NCBI GenBank assembly: GCA_905250115.1
Contig: CAJNOI010000103.1
Location: forward strand, 110,280-174,279
DNA from: Adineta steineri
Taxonomy: Eukaryota > Rotifera > Eurotatoria > Adinetida > Adinetidae
Reading direction: 5' to 3'
Length of the DNA stretch: 64,000 nucleotides
Every line of letters begins with the position of its first letter. Position 1 is the first letter of the stretch. Positions 1 through 10,694 of the stretch are shown here, in pieces. The translations under genes were made by a program, and so were the position numbers. Below the pieces are notes generated by a model. The model saw nothing but the letters and a program-made list of their open reading frames with translations, was not told the DNA's origin and did no database searches.

Positions 1-301
1 AAAAAAATATCAGTTTTATTTTAATTATAACTTACTTAGGACATATACAAAATGATGAAAGAAAACATTGACCACCATTTTGACATAGAGTATTACATGG
101 TTCTTGCTCAGGTACATAATCTATCATATACATATATATAAATCTATTTAATTATGAAAAAATGTAATTACCTTCAGAATCATTTTGAAGATAAAATCCA
201 TCTATAAATCTAAATAAAATTATTTTATATAAATTTTTATATTCAAATTGTTTTTTTACATACCTGAATAATAAGATAAACAAAAAATAAAATCTATGCA
301 T
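1..301 (-). CDS. EGF-CFC (Cripto-like) protein, 5' part only, left-arm copy
   Basis: This is the 5' part of the gene that is complete in the right arm at 31853-32631; the rest lies beyond the window edge. Exons read leftward at 264-301, 172-209 and 36-120, of 38, 38 and 85 bp, identical in length to the right-arm exons and with GT..AG introns. The start ATG is the complement of 299-301. Exon 1 encodes the signal peptide start and exon 3 most of the EGF module, including Cys-Gln-Asn-Gly-Gly. The gene is divergent from the peptide gene at 1037. Whether this copy is intact past the edge cannot be seen. Confidence 0.75.
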
Positions 302-1036
302 AACTGTATGTCATTCAAACAATTGAACATGATTTATATATAAAAATTCAATGTGTGATTTATGATAAACACAATACCGGCATTGACTTAGAAGTTAAAA
401 CATGCAATATGCGTCCAAGCGAACAAGAAATACGGTTGTTTCTTTTCTACTGTCAATTGTATTGTAATTAACATGTTTGTGACTATTCGTTTTATGTAAT
501 TGAATTTCTTTTTTTTTCTCTTTCTCTCTTCACACCCACCCTGTTCTCTAACTTCTTACGTCAATGTCCAACAGATATAATTAATGAGTAGATCGAATAA
601 CAGTCACCTTCTGCTCATTATATGCGCACGAGTTAATGACATAAGAGAAACGAAAATATATATACGTGCACAGTTGGAATTATTTCAAATGAACATTTGC
701 TTAGCTTTAAATAAATTTATTATTTATCTTTGATTCTATTAATAGCTTAAAGTATAATATTCTCTATATGTTATTATAAAATATCAAGTGAATGTAAACT
801 ATCAAACAACTATGAATACAAATATATTAGATTATCTTTAATATACAAGTTTTTTTTCTCTGTCATCATGTTTAATAAGAAATATGATCAATCTAATAAA
901 ATTTTTCAAACTAGTCAGTCACACTTGACCTTTTATATCCAATAAGAAAAAAGAAAGAACAATAAATTTAACTCGTATATATATATAGATTGTAAATAGT
1001 ATCGAGGTCAGTTCATTTTTCTTTTTATTTAGAAAG
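302..1036. other. Divergent intergenic region, left arm
   Basis: This AT-rich spacer separates the divergent EGF-CFC and six-cysteine peptide genes and probably holds both promoters. It is conserved in the right arm (31123-31852). A pyrimidine-rich run ending in TTTAG at about 1031 lies just before the peptide ATG at 1037, which looks like a splice acceptor; since spliced-leader trans-splicing is known in bdelloids this may be a trans-splice site. No other gene is seen. Confidence 0.5.
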
Positions 1037-1285
1037 ATGCGATCGAACGTATTTATTGGACTAATGATAATTACAATTCTATTAATAACTATGTCATCAA
1101 TCACAATCGCAACAACGGAAATGAATATATCATCTCATCAAAGAGCAAAACGTTTCTTATTTGGTTTATTCTCACATGAAGGTTCATTTTGTCGAAAACA
1201 AGGAAAACGTTGTTTTGGTATAGATTCTGTGTGTTGTAGCGGACAATGTAAAAATATTGTTTTTCGTAGTGATCGATGTATTTGA
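1037..1285 (+). CDS. Secreted six-cysteine peptide precursor (knottin-like), left-arm copy
   Basis: This encodes an 82-residue precursor with a hydrophobic N-terminus (about residues 5-26, probable signal peptide), a short propeptide ending in a dibasic site R-A-K-R at 36-39, and a C-terminal domain with cysteines at 52, 59, 66, 67, 71 and 81. The spacing C-x6-C-x6-CC-x3-C-x9-C is that of inhibitor cystine knot peptides, a fold used by venom peptides, antimicrobial peptides and protease inhibitors alike. The target cannot be told from sequence, so I do not call it a toxin. It is a single exon with an AATAAA-like signal near 1318. The right arm holds a copy at 30874-31122 differing at residue 11 (Ile here, Met there). 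Confidence 0.75.
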   Translation: MRSNVFIGLMIITILLITMSSITIATTEMNISSHQRAKRFLFGLFSHEGSFCRKQGKRCFGIDSVCCSGQCKNIVFRSDRCI

Positions 1286-1770
1286 TTTTTGTTTTTGTGT
1301 AGTATTTCATAATTTCAAATAAACCTGCTGTAGATCATGTGTGATTAAAACAGAAATCATTTACGTCATATTAGATATAGATGTTGGTAAGAAAGGAAGA
1401 GAAAAAAACAGAAAAATAGTTTATTTTTCCATATCTGCGGTGTTTATTAGTTGGCATTCATCTTGTCCCAGATTACCACCCTTTTCTTTTTGTCTTATAC
1501 ACAACTACATATATCTCAAGATGATAGCAACCAAAATAAGAGAGAGCCGCCTTAAGAAGAACGTAATGTACATCATCACAGCCTCGCCAAATGATGCATA
1601 TGCATCGATAGAAGAGCAAAAGAAAAAAAAGAACGACGAAACACAGACATTGCTACTACCGAAAGTAATAGAAGGGAAACCACAGAAAATATATACATAG
1701 TAAGAAGAAGAAGAAGAATAGTATCCCTACATTAGGCATCTTAAGGTCATATTAACTTTGGTTCATTATT
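1286..1770. other. Intergenic region between peptide gene and PEX11-like gene
   Basis: This spacer holds the 3' end of the peptide gene. A 119-codon open frame at 1341-1700 opens with GTG, not ATG, and is low in complexity. It is open in both arms, but the arms are so alike that this is no evidence of selection. A short AAG run lies at about 1700-1720. I see no supported gene. Confidence 0.5.
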
Positions 1771-2612
1771 ATGACGGATATTGTGAGCCAAACAGTTGAT
1801 GTTCTTGATTGTTATGAAGGTCGTGATGCAGCTATTACATTTACACTTTATTTATGTTGTTTAATAAGTGGGTTTTATTCACGTAAAACCAAATTACATA
1901 AATCTTTACAACGCATCTTTCATCGACTTGAAGATTGTCGTGTTGTCTTACGTCTTTATGATGATTTGACAATTCTTCGAGATTTATTTAGTTATGAATT
2001 GAGACCTGGTGTAAGATATTCGAATATTTTTTACTATTCATATAGATTTTTATTTTTTTTTCGTAGGAACGAAATTGGATTGTTCGTTTCTTAAAATTTG
2101 CTCATTATATAGCATGGCTTGGTTATTATCCATCAGAACATATTGCTTGGCTCGGAGAAATGAAAATGATTGACATTGATCATAAATTATGGGAATTTTA
2201 TACAAATTTTTTCTGGTCTACCGCTTTAATTACTTGTGCTCTCTGGTAAAGATATCCTTTTTATTTATTCGTGATGTTATTTTTTTTTAGGAATGCTTAT
2301 GTTGTTTTACAATATATGGTACAACAAAGTTATAGTATACAAAGACAAGAAGAAGAGTAAGAATTGATTTATTGATTGATTTACTCTATTTTTAATATAT
2401 ATAGGAAAAAATCATTTATACCATGGACAGCTGCTCGTAATGCAATGTTGGCAACGGTGCGTGATGGTACAGAATTTATGGTTGCTGTTAATTATTTACC
2501 TCGTGGTTATTTATGGGCATCAACATTAACCTATATTCAAGTGGGTGTATTGGGTACATGTTCAGCTTTCTTACGTCTTTATGGACTTTTCAATTTTGGT
2601 CATGGACATTAA
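1771..2612 (+). CDS. PEX11G: PEX11-gamma-like peroxisomal membrane protein, left-arm copy
   Basis: This is a four-exon gene: 1771-2010, 2067-2245, 2291-2356 and 2405-2612, giving 230 residues. It resembles PEX11C/gamma, the integral membrane family that elongates and divides peroxisomes. Supporting motifs are YEGRDAAI near the N-terminus, the block DCRVVLRLYDDL, then YYPSEHIAWLGE in exon 2, which matches the YYPCEHIAW region of animal PEX11G. Hydrophobic stretches lie near residues 20-35 and in the last exon. Introns are 56, 45 and 48 bp with GT..AG ends and keep frame. The right arm carries a copy at 29552-30385 with the same exon lengths. Confidence 0.82.
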
Positions 2613-3199
2613 GTTCTCCCTTAGTCTTTTCTTCTCTACCATTAGAGCAGATATTTATTTTTCGCAATTCAATTACGATTTTACCTTTTCTCAACCTTGA
2701 ATAGACATCTATAAATTTTTTACTTCTTCTTTTTCTACTTGGATATGGAAAATTTTGCTTTTAAGATGCGTGTATGTTCTTTGTCATTTTTTATTCTGGA
2801 ATATAAATGACAGAAAAAGATTTAATAATACTCAATGTTATTAGAAATATCAAGGTTCGATTTATTTCAGCTAATCTATCAAAAGAATAACATTGTTTTA
2901 TTCATTGTGCAACAAAATTATATATTTAAGATTATTTGTTACACATGAAACGATAGTCTTTATAGTAAAAGGATAATTTTAAAAGAGATGTTTACTTTAT
3001 AAGAGTTTTCATAATATTGAATTGAATTTTGATTGTAAGCTTTCGTAAAAAAACATGACTTTTTCAATATTGACTTTCAATGTTTACTACACATCATTGT
3101 TGTTATTAAATATCAAAAATATGTTTATATATGAATATAATAATTTAATATTTAATATTTTTTTGCTTGTATATAACTTCTGTTCGAGAGTTAGATTAT
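2613..3199. other. AT-rich intergenic sequence, left arm
   Basis: This is the 3' flank of the PEX11-like gene and is conserved in the right arm (about 28935-29551). Only short ORFs of biased composition occur. I see no gene, RNA or repeat I can support. Confidence 0.4.
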
Positions 3200-3769
3200 T
3201 CATAGATTCTCACAACATACTATTACGCTTGTTTTATACAGTGGGTATATTATCGTTCCATGACTACATGATACAAAGACTACTGCATGACTATGTTCGT
3301 TGCAAGTAATACACAAATTAGCTGTTGATGGCTCCGGTTTTTGTTTGGCTATGCCATTGTGAGTTGATTCTTGAATACCAGAATATATTGTGTCATCACT
3401 AAAATGGTTATACTTATTTATCCGACTGATTTCTTCATGTGCGACGCCATCTTGAGCGTGGGTGTGGGCCTCTATCATCCTATAACTCAGCCAAATTCGT
3501 TCGTAAGATTGAATCTATTTGAAATTTCTGCAATTGACAATGTTTTTGTATATACGTAAAAATTCACCTTTACTTTTACATTCAAATCTATTATGTTTAA
3601 CAATGTTATTTGATTGCTTATTCTAGAATATTATATAACGTTCTTATTCAAAATGACTAATAGGTATATTGTGAGTAAGTAAAATTGTATTGCGTGTGCT
3701 TACCTCTGAATCGAATATTCTTTTGACGACGTCCCTTCTCTCTATGCCTACGCTCCATTCGATTGGCTC
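3200..3769 (-). pseudogene. Degenerate RING-finger ORF, left-arm copy
   Basis: On the minus strand an ORF starting at 3478 encodes about 92 residues ending with a C-x2-C ... F-V-S-C-S-H-G stretch that resembles the first half of an IAP/Mdm2-type RING finger. The expected second-half cysteines are missing: the residues after the His are I-I-Y-P-L-Y, where the right-arm copy has I-I-C-L-L-C. A possible upstream exon lies at about 3706-3769, where a basic frame ends at a GTAAGC donor, and an AG lies just before 3478. No C-terminal C-x2-C pair follows, so I read it as a broken gene. The start of the ORF also overlaps a CTTGAG..GTGGGTGTGGG motif like the foldback repeats elsewhere in the window. 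Confidence 0.4.
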
Positions 3770-4299
3770 GCGGGTTTTTTCTCTCCTGTTCTGTGATTGC
3801 TATTTCTATGTTGGGTTTTTTCCAAGTAACGTTTTTCTTCATATAAAGTAAGGGTCCGTATAAAAAGCCACAGGTATTTATGTATCGACACATTACTATA
3901 CAGGTTTCTTTCATGCTTCTATATTAATGGCACGTACAATTTCTCGTAAAAACCTCGAATTTTAAGTAGCTCAGTATTTAATATCGCTTTTTACAACTAT
4001 AAATCTAGTATTATGTATTGATTGACTTCTGCATAATCGATCAAACTATAATACCCGTAATAGTTTCGGCAATAGGTATAATCATTTTTTCTTGTTATTC
4101 ATAGAAAAATTTTCCTTTAGTATAGAACTATATATATAATATTTGTATGAAGCAATTTATGTCGAAGTTTTAACATGAACAATAACATTATTTACGTACT
4201 TCTAATGTAAGATTTATTATTTCATTTAAATATACGTATACTATTGAGAAATAGAACATTTTTTTAAAGTTTATTACTTACTTTCTAGATTGCATACTA
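3770..4299. other. Intergenic sequence up to the arm-specific insertion
   Basis: This AT-rich sequence is shared with the right arm (about 27831-28370) and shows no gene. At 4280-4288 a TTTCTAG acceptor-like run precedes the IAP start codon. Arm homology is interrupted right after GCATACTA at about 4299. Confidence 0.45.
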
Positions 4300-4324
4300 G
4301 TATTTACTAATACAAAGACTAACT

Positions 4325-6619
4325 ATGAACGGTTTCAATGATTTCATAAAAAATTTTCCATCAGACAATCATAAGATCGTAGGCAAAGGATTGAATTGCC
4401 CTAGAGTAAGTAAAGAACAATTATCGTTAAAATCAAATACTGCAAACTCAAACATTATATCTGTTGTATCGACATTAAGCAAGAAACCAGGAATTTACAC
4501 TCAAAATAATTTATATGCTGCTGGATTTCAGTATACTGGTAATGGAGATACAGCTCGCTGTAAAGACTGTGGACTTGAAGTATCGAATTGGACGGCAACT
4601 ATGCATCCATATACTATTCATTCAAAACAAAGACCTGAATGTCCCTTCATTCTATCTTTGAAACAATCTATAATACCAAATAAAGCTTCTGCTTTATCAA
4701 CAACTACTACTAATCCAAGCATATCAATAAAAACTGAACCAGAAAATCCATCAAAACGTCAGAAAATTGAACCAATCAATTCTGATATTTCATCAAATAC
4801 ATTACTCGAAACAAATCTACTGAAACAAGTACGACGAAGAACTTTTTCTCATTGGTCACGTCGTACAATTCCATCAACGGCACAAATGATAGAATCTGGC
4901 TTTTTCAACTGTAATGTAGGTGATCGAGTAATATGTATTTATTGTAACCTCATATGTCAACAATGGACGCCACACACTGATGATCCATGTGAAGTACATA
5001 AAACTCTTTCACCCAATTGTATATATGTTGCAGCTAATTTAATACGTCCTGCAGCTTCATCTACAATTATTGTTAATGAAAATTCAGCAAGTGCATCGTC
5101 AAATATTCATTCATCAACATCAGCTAGTCACGATCCATTAACATCTAATGAAATTATATTTAAAAATACATCTCATTCTGCTGATACTGAAATATCAAAA
5201 CAATCACAACAAAGTATATTAGAATGTTAAAACTGTTTCAATTAAATCTAATTTTTTTTCTTTTATTTAGAACATGCTAAAGAAAATGAATTAAAAGGAA
5301 GAACATTTATTGGTATATCATCAAATAGTACTTTAACCATCAATAGTCAACAATTATCAATACCTGATGAAAGTACTCTATCTCGACTTGTTGCAGCACG
5401 ACTAGAACTACCAATTTCACAGCGTTTATTAGATAAAAAAATTAAGCTATCTATTATAAAAAGATGTTGGGAAGATCAATTACGATTAAAACGTAAGTTA
5501 AACAAACTGAAATATATTATTCTGTATTTTTCAATATTCGTTTTTTTTCAGAAGAGGATTTTATATCAGGGTGTGATTTATATATTGCTTGTTTAATTCT
5601 TCAAAAACAGATCGAACATATTAATGGTAAAAAAGAAAACATTGTTGTGCCAAGTATAAAAATGAAGCAAATTAGAGAACAAATTCAAAATCAGCGTAAG
5701 TTTTTATGATGATCATTCTGAAATAAAATGATGTACATGCGTTATATATATATATATTAAACAAATTATCTTTTCATAGAAAATGCGATACATTTCATGG
5801 AAGACAGAAATAAAACAATAGAACGTGAACAATCATTTACTGAATGGATTCACCCGTCACTATCTCCAGTTAATATGGTTACTAGCGGATGGTTGTTGGA
5901 TAAAACGAAATCCAGAGACCATACAAGATGTCAATATTGTAATGCAGAATATCACAATTGGCAACGTGAAGATAATCCCGAGTTTATTCATAATCAATTG
6001 TCCGCATCCACATATTGTCCATTTCTCCTGTCTCCAAATCCAATGCATCCAAATTCGGTATCCATTAAACCTTTACAGGAAGTAATAACAAGAGAAATTA
6101 TAGCTAATGAAAAAGACCAACCGACGTCAGATATCATTGAAACTTCATTTTTGCCTTATGCTGATCCATTAACACGACGACAATCGTTTTCTAAATTTCC
6201 TGGTGGACAACTACAAAATATGAGTGCATTAGTTCAGTCTGGATTTTACTTTACAGGTAATGATACTATCCTTCAGTGCTACAATTGCTCAGGTAAAGTC
6301 AATGATTTGCATCAGTTTTCATCAAATGAAATCAATGCTCAACATTGTTCTCGATTTTCAAACTGTCATTATGCTCAATTATTACCAAAACAAGCTGAAA
6401 TAACGTCTATAAGTAAGTTTTATCTATATAAAACTAAAGAATTGCACTATCTTTTACCTAGATGATGTCAATCTATGTAAATGGTGTTTGATTAATCCTA
6501 ATGAATTGGTTGTATATTCTTGCAATCATCGAGCTATTTGCAAATCATGTGCTCCAGTGATAAATACGTGTCCGGTCTGCGGTATTGTAGCAAAAGCGTT
6601 TATGACAATACCCATGTAA
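4325..6619 (+). CDS. Inhibitor-of-apoptosis-type protein: four BIR domains plus RING
   Basis: This is a five-exon gene: 4325-5213, 5271-5492, 5552-5695, 5780-6412 and 6462-6619, giving 681 residues. Four BIR-type zinc modules are seen with the C-x2-C-x16-H-x6-C pattern. The first uses C79, C82, H99 and C106, the second C204, C207, H225 and C232; the third and fourth are in exon 4. The fourth looks divergent. The final exon gives a C3HC4 RING (C-K-W-C ... C-N-H-R-A-I-C-K-S-C ... C-P-V-C), the E3 ligase end of IAPs. The exon 2-3 linker has no motif I can name. IAPs bind caspases or signalling partners and ubiquitinate them. The 5214 donor is preferred because the later GT at 5226 would create a stop. 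It lies in the segment missing from the right arm. Confidence 0.85.
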
Positions 6620-6682
6620 ATTTCAAATGATTGTATATCTATATTTTATATTGTTTGATCTTATTTATATTTTACTTCTAAC

Positions 6683-7134
6683 CAGAATTGTGACCGGTCC
6701 GGTACCGGTGAATGAAGTTGAACCGGCCGGTTCTCATTGATTTTTACCGTTGTATTTCAAGTGGTCAAACCGGCCGGTTTTGTCGGTTTTTATTTCATTT
6801 AAATTTTTCTTGTAATGTAAATATAGTTTGTCATGCTAGATTTGAATGAAATAATAAAAGCAATCAGATTGAATATCGACTTTACAGAAAGGAATCTAAT
6901 CTCGTGCAATATAAATTTTATATTTAGTTTTCTAATGAACTCTCTGACATTCAGAATCGCATAACAGCATCCTTGAAAAGACAAATGTGGAATTGCATAT
7001 ACTCAGAAAATAATTTAAGATAGAATATCAATTTTATCAGCTGTAAAAGTTGTACGAACGTACCGGTTTATAACGGTCTAGAAAAACTCTTAGACCGGCT
7101 CGGTCGAGTATTTTTTCGACAGGGTACAGCCCTG
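6683..7134. mobile_element. hAT-type non-autonomous element (MITE-like) with perfect 8-bp TSD
   Basis: The element begins CAGAATTGTGACCGG and ends GGTACAGCCCTG, giving imperfect terminal inverted repeats of the CAG..CTG type typical of hAT transposons. It is flanked by the identical 8-mer CTTCTAAC at 6675-6682 and 7135-7142, the target duplication length of hAT elements. Just inside both ends lie CCGG-rich tracts such as ACCGGCCGGTT. The 452-bp interior has no transposase ORF. It sits just after the IAP stop codon. Confidence 0.85.
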
Positions 7135-7592
7135 CTTCTAACTCTCTTACAAAGAACTTTAAAATATTTGCTTATTGTAAAATATGTATTAATGTATTAT
7201 ATTTTTAACTGAATCTAATTTATCAAAATATTAATATATAATATTTCTGTCTATAGCGTAACGTACTTTTTACGTAGCACTTGCTCTTACCAATTAAAGT
7301 TACTGATACATATAAACAATTGACAGAAAATATAGCATACTCACGATTGTATATTAAGACTTATATTAACATAAGTTTAGCATCAAATTATTTTAACTAT
7401 TCATTTTGGCTGATTTTGATATATTTGTTATAATTCAAAATGAACAATTCATGATAAGTTAATTAAAATCTCATAATACTACCGTTTTTTGTATGTGATT
7501 GTCAAACTATTCATACATACTTGAGATTGTCGTAATAGCTAATTACTCTTTCAAATTTAATATAGATAATGTTTGATTATTCATATTTTTAT

Positions 7593-7708
7593 CTTGAGGG
7601 TGTGGGTAGGTGGGTGTGGGTAGGTGGGTGTGGCTGTAGCTGCTAGATAAGTATAGTAACAATACTCACATCCATATCTATATTCGCTGCCATACCCACA
7701 CCCTCAAG
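7593..7708. repeat. Foldback element with telomere-like TGTGGG core
   Basis: The ends are a perfect 16-bp inverted repeat, CTTGAGGGTGTGGGTA and its complement. Inside is a GGTGGGTGTGGGTAGGTGGG tract followed by GCTAGATAAGTATAGTA. TGTGGG is the telomere repeat type reported for Adineta, so this may be an interstitial telomere-like block. It lies about 30 bp inside the point where arm homology ends. Similar elements recur through the window. Confidence 0.8.
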
Positions 7709-7767
7709 ACTATACCTACAATATTTTTATTCATGAAAATGAAGATTTATAAAAAATAACTCAAATA

Positions 7768-9185
7768 TTATTTTTGCACGATAGACAACTTATATACTTT
7801 GTTACCATCGAGAAGAAAAAGATTACCAAATTTATCAATTCGAATTGCGGTTGGCGAATGAAGCATAAGTTTTTTTAAATCATCTTGAAAACCACCAATA
7901 ATTCGACTTTGATTTGTCACTATATTTAATTGAGTAATAGTATACTTATATGTATCAATATAATAAAGATATCCATTACAATCCATTGTTATTGCTATAA
8001 CATACGTTAAATTTCCTACGACTGTCGTACCTTCCGTTGCATTAACTGTCCATTTTTGAATACGTTTATTGTTCCAGTCAGCTATATATAATGTCAAATC
8101 ATCGGTAACAACAAACCCCACTGGATCGAATAAATCAGTCATTTGGTTTGGATTGTACTGATTCTTTCCAGCGAGAAAAATTTTTTCCATATAATCTGTT
8201 GATGCTAACCACTTCCTAATATAAAATCTTGTTCCAATATATATATTCATTTCTTTATCCAATGTAAGATGAGGGCGAGCTTGCCCAAATAAATATTCAC
8301 CTTCTTCACTTATTAAAATTTTTCCATCATTTTCATTTTTCTTCCATAAATGAATTCGATAAGATGCATGATATTGTAATCTACTTGCGTATTTTTGACC
8401 AAAATCTATAATATACATATCCTCTGTATTAGTATCAACAAAAATAGATTGTGGTGAAATAAGATCTTGATTAGCAACAGTAATACCAGTTGCACCTACT
8501 TCCGTGTCATAGATTTCATTTAACAAATATTTTAGTATTCGATCGTTATTCGTGTCAACAACATAGAGAGTATCATGAATATTATCAATAAATAGATCGC
8601 TTGGATCACATAATTCATTTTCATTTGAAAGACATCGACCATGTCGATTAATAAATAGTGTACCTTGTGTATTCCATGTTGCATTTACAGATGGGATAGA
8701 ACATGATTTTGATGAAAAAGTAAGTGCTTCTGTTGATGCTAAATAATTAGAGATCTAGATTATTGTTAAAAGAGAACATTGATCTTACTTGTTGGTGATG
8801 AATTTGGTATAGTTGTACTTGTAGTTATGGGAGGTATTTTAGTTGTACTCGTCGTCGTGTCAAATATTGTAGATGATTGTGATTTACTAGATGATGATCG
8901 ACTTGAAATTTTGAACAGAATTACTAGTATAATAACTAATGATAATGTAACTGCACAAGCAATTGAAATTCGTTTTTTCGTTAAAATAGATGTTCTAATT
9001 ACAGTAGGTGGGTTATTATGATTTGAATCTAATAACGGATCATCTTCGTCTTGGTCTTGCTGATCATTTTGATTATTAGTTAAAAAAGAAGTTTGTTCGA
9101 GAATATTTTCTTCTACTGTGTTGTCACATGTTTCTGTCATTGTTTCCAATTGTATTAATTCTTCTTCCATTTCAATCAATGTCAT
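7768..9185 (-). CDS. Membrane-anchored NHL-repeat beta-propeller protein, cassette copy A
   Basis: Two exons (8789-9185 and 7768-8738, intron 8739-8788) give 455 residues from the first in-frame ATG. The order is an acidic Asn/Gln-rich N-terminus, a transmembrane segment (ISIACAVTLSLVIILVILF), a Ser/Thr-rich stalk, then NHL-type propeller repeats with blocks such as PQSIFVDTNTEDMYIID and LTLYIADWNNKRIQKW. A type II membrane protein with an outside propeller is likely. NHL propellers bind ligands; this one's ligand is unknown. Upstream, the frame continues into sequence homologous to the TPR tail of the ART gene at 12520-14937, so the ancestral protein may have been longer. The start is uncertain. 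Confidence 0.75.
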
Positions 9186-9221
9186 ATGCTTAAGTGGATA
9201 AATATTTCGATAAAATCTCAA

Positions 9222-10210
9222 TACTTGATGATATCGACTAAACTTTGATCCTTTTTATATAATTCTACTAATTTTATACGACAATTGCGAAATACGATCT
9301 GAAAAAGAATGTTGAAGTGTATAAGGGTTAAAATTTGCATCTACCTCGCCCTCACGTGCCGTTACATGCAACTTAATTAATCAATTAAATACTTTATTAG
9401 CTACTGTAAAGTCCGACTGACACCTCAACGATTCTTTGTATTCTATTACAAACCATGTTCGTTAAAGAAGTATAGACTAGCATCAACACAAAATTAGAGA
9501 CTAAATATGCGTTATCTAATATAGGAAGCTCCATTATACTTCATATTGTTAATTCCGCAGTAATTGCGCTAACAGCTTTCTCAGTTGATAAATAATTGAA
9601 TCTTATGTTATTATTAAAGATATCCATTGCTTTTCGATAATAATAAATATCATTTGATAAATCACCCATTTTCTGAAGAATTTACCCAATAGAAATATGT
9701 TTTGGATTTGATAAATATTTTTCGTGAACAGTTAATTGTTCTTCGCAAAATTGAAGTGCATTTGTATTATCATATGATGTTGTTCCTGATGATAAAATTG
9801 TATTTAAATGACGATTTTCCAATAAAAAGGAAATTTTAATGATGATAAAAATCGATCAATTAATATTTTTTAATTAATCATGATCTGTACAAATATCGAT
9901 AGCATAAGTTAAATTTAAATATTTCTTACATTTATTCTCATCATTACAAAAAATAATTTCCTACTAAGCTAAACTTTTAAAAGTATTGAAACGTATGAAA
10001 CTGGTGCAATCAATAAATATTTACTTTCGTGAATAACATTTATTATTATGTATTTCTTTTAATAATGCTTTTACTCATAAAACATCTTGATGATCGACTT
10101 GACAATTTTGATGTAATCATATTGATGTAAATATATTCGATTTGTCTTTTTTCAGTAATATGATAAATTTGGTGATTTCGAAGAGAAACTGTACCCATTT
10201 TAGAAAAGAA
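9222..10210 (-). pseudogene. Decayed ART-TPR gene, cassette copy A
   Basis: This stretch aligns by eye with parts of the intact gene at 12520-14937 but is broken. Bases 9560-9760 match the TPR-coding block near 12860-13045, then the sequence jumps directly to homology with 14448-14580 (same TTGTATTATCATATGATG context), and the end near 10140-10205 matches the start of the intact gene. About 1.4 kb, including the catalytic ADP-ribosyltransferase core and most TPRs, has been deleted, and stops interrupt the remainder. It is a fossil of the tandem duplication. Confidence 0.7.
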
Positions 10211-10239
10211 TGAATCAAAACAAATCGCAAAATACCTTT

Positions 10240-10694
10240 AATAGATAGACCATCCAGATGAAAGGAAGTAAATTTGATGTTTTCGTTACACTTGAATAAA
10301 TGACCTTGAAAGAAAAAAGTAATATAATATTAAATGATATAAATCAAAAAATACTTTTTTCCATCATGTTATGTCTAGTTATTGTGAAATATCAAATACG
10401 TTTTATTCAATAGATTATAATTATTATAGTCATTAGAAATCAGTCAAGTAGAAATCAATTTAGATGAATTTTATTGATACTTTTTATTTGTATAATATTT
10501 ATTCTAATTTTAACGATATAATAAATACGAATGTAATTATAATATCCAAAGAAAAATCAATAAATTCTAAAAGTCTAAAGTATTGAAATTTATTATTGAA
10601 TAAAAAACAATTATTTTAAATATACCAAAACCTTTAAAACATAATAATTCGCATAGTTGTCAATTACTGAATAATCGAAAATATAATAAAAAGC
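10240..10694 (+). pseudogene. Decayed 5' part of divergent membrane NHL gene, cassette copy A
   Basis: The sequence is homologous to the 5' flank and first part of the gene at 15224-16423. Shared blocks include the flank GTTTTCGTTACACTTGAATA, the transmembrane-coding region (TATAATATTTATTCTAATTT here) and AGTTGTCAATTAC. The start region and frame are destroyed by substitutions and indels, and the propeller-coding part is absent. It has the same divergent orientation to its ART-TPR partner as in copy B. Confidence 0.7.

Larger units (their letters stand above)
4300..7423. other. Arm-specific 3.1-kb segment (present left, absent right)
   Basis: The left arm reads GCATACTA at 4292-4299 and resumes homology at TTTGTTATAATTC from about 7424. 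In the right arm the equivalent sequences abut at about 27830. The segment contains the whole IAP coding region, whose ATG is only 25 bp inside, plus a nested hAT-type element. I see no clear terminal inverted repeats or target duplication at the segment ends, so it may be a deletion in the right arm rather than an insertion in the left. Confidence 0.8.
1..7563. repeat. Left arm of large inverted duplication
   Basis: The sequence from the window edge to about 7563 matches, in reverse complement, the stretch 27693-32155. Matching landmarks in order are the EGF-CFC exons, the six-cysteine peptide gene, the four PEX11-like exons with the same exon lengths (240, 179, 66 and 208 bp), the RING-like relic, and the flanks of the IAP-bearing insertion. 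The two copies are very similar by eye: the peptide ORFs differ by one residue and PEX11 exon 1 by none that I found. The arm is longer than its partner because it contains an extra segment at about 4300-7423. Homology continues off the left end of the window, so the outer limit is unknown. Confidence 0.93.

Noticed and set aside
1341..1700. 119-codon ORF present in both arms
   Set aside because: It begins with GTG, is low in complexity and lies in a flank; being open in both arms follows from their near identity and is not evidence of selection.
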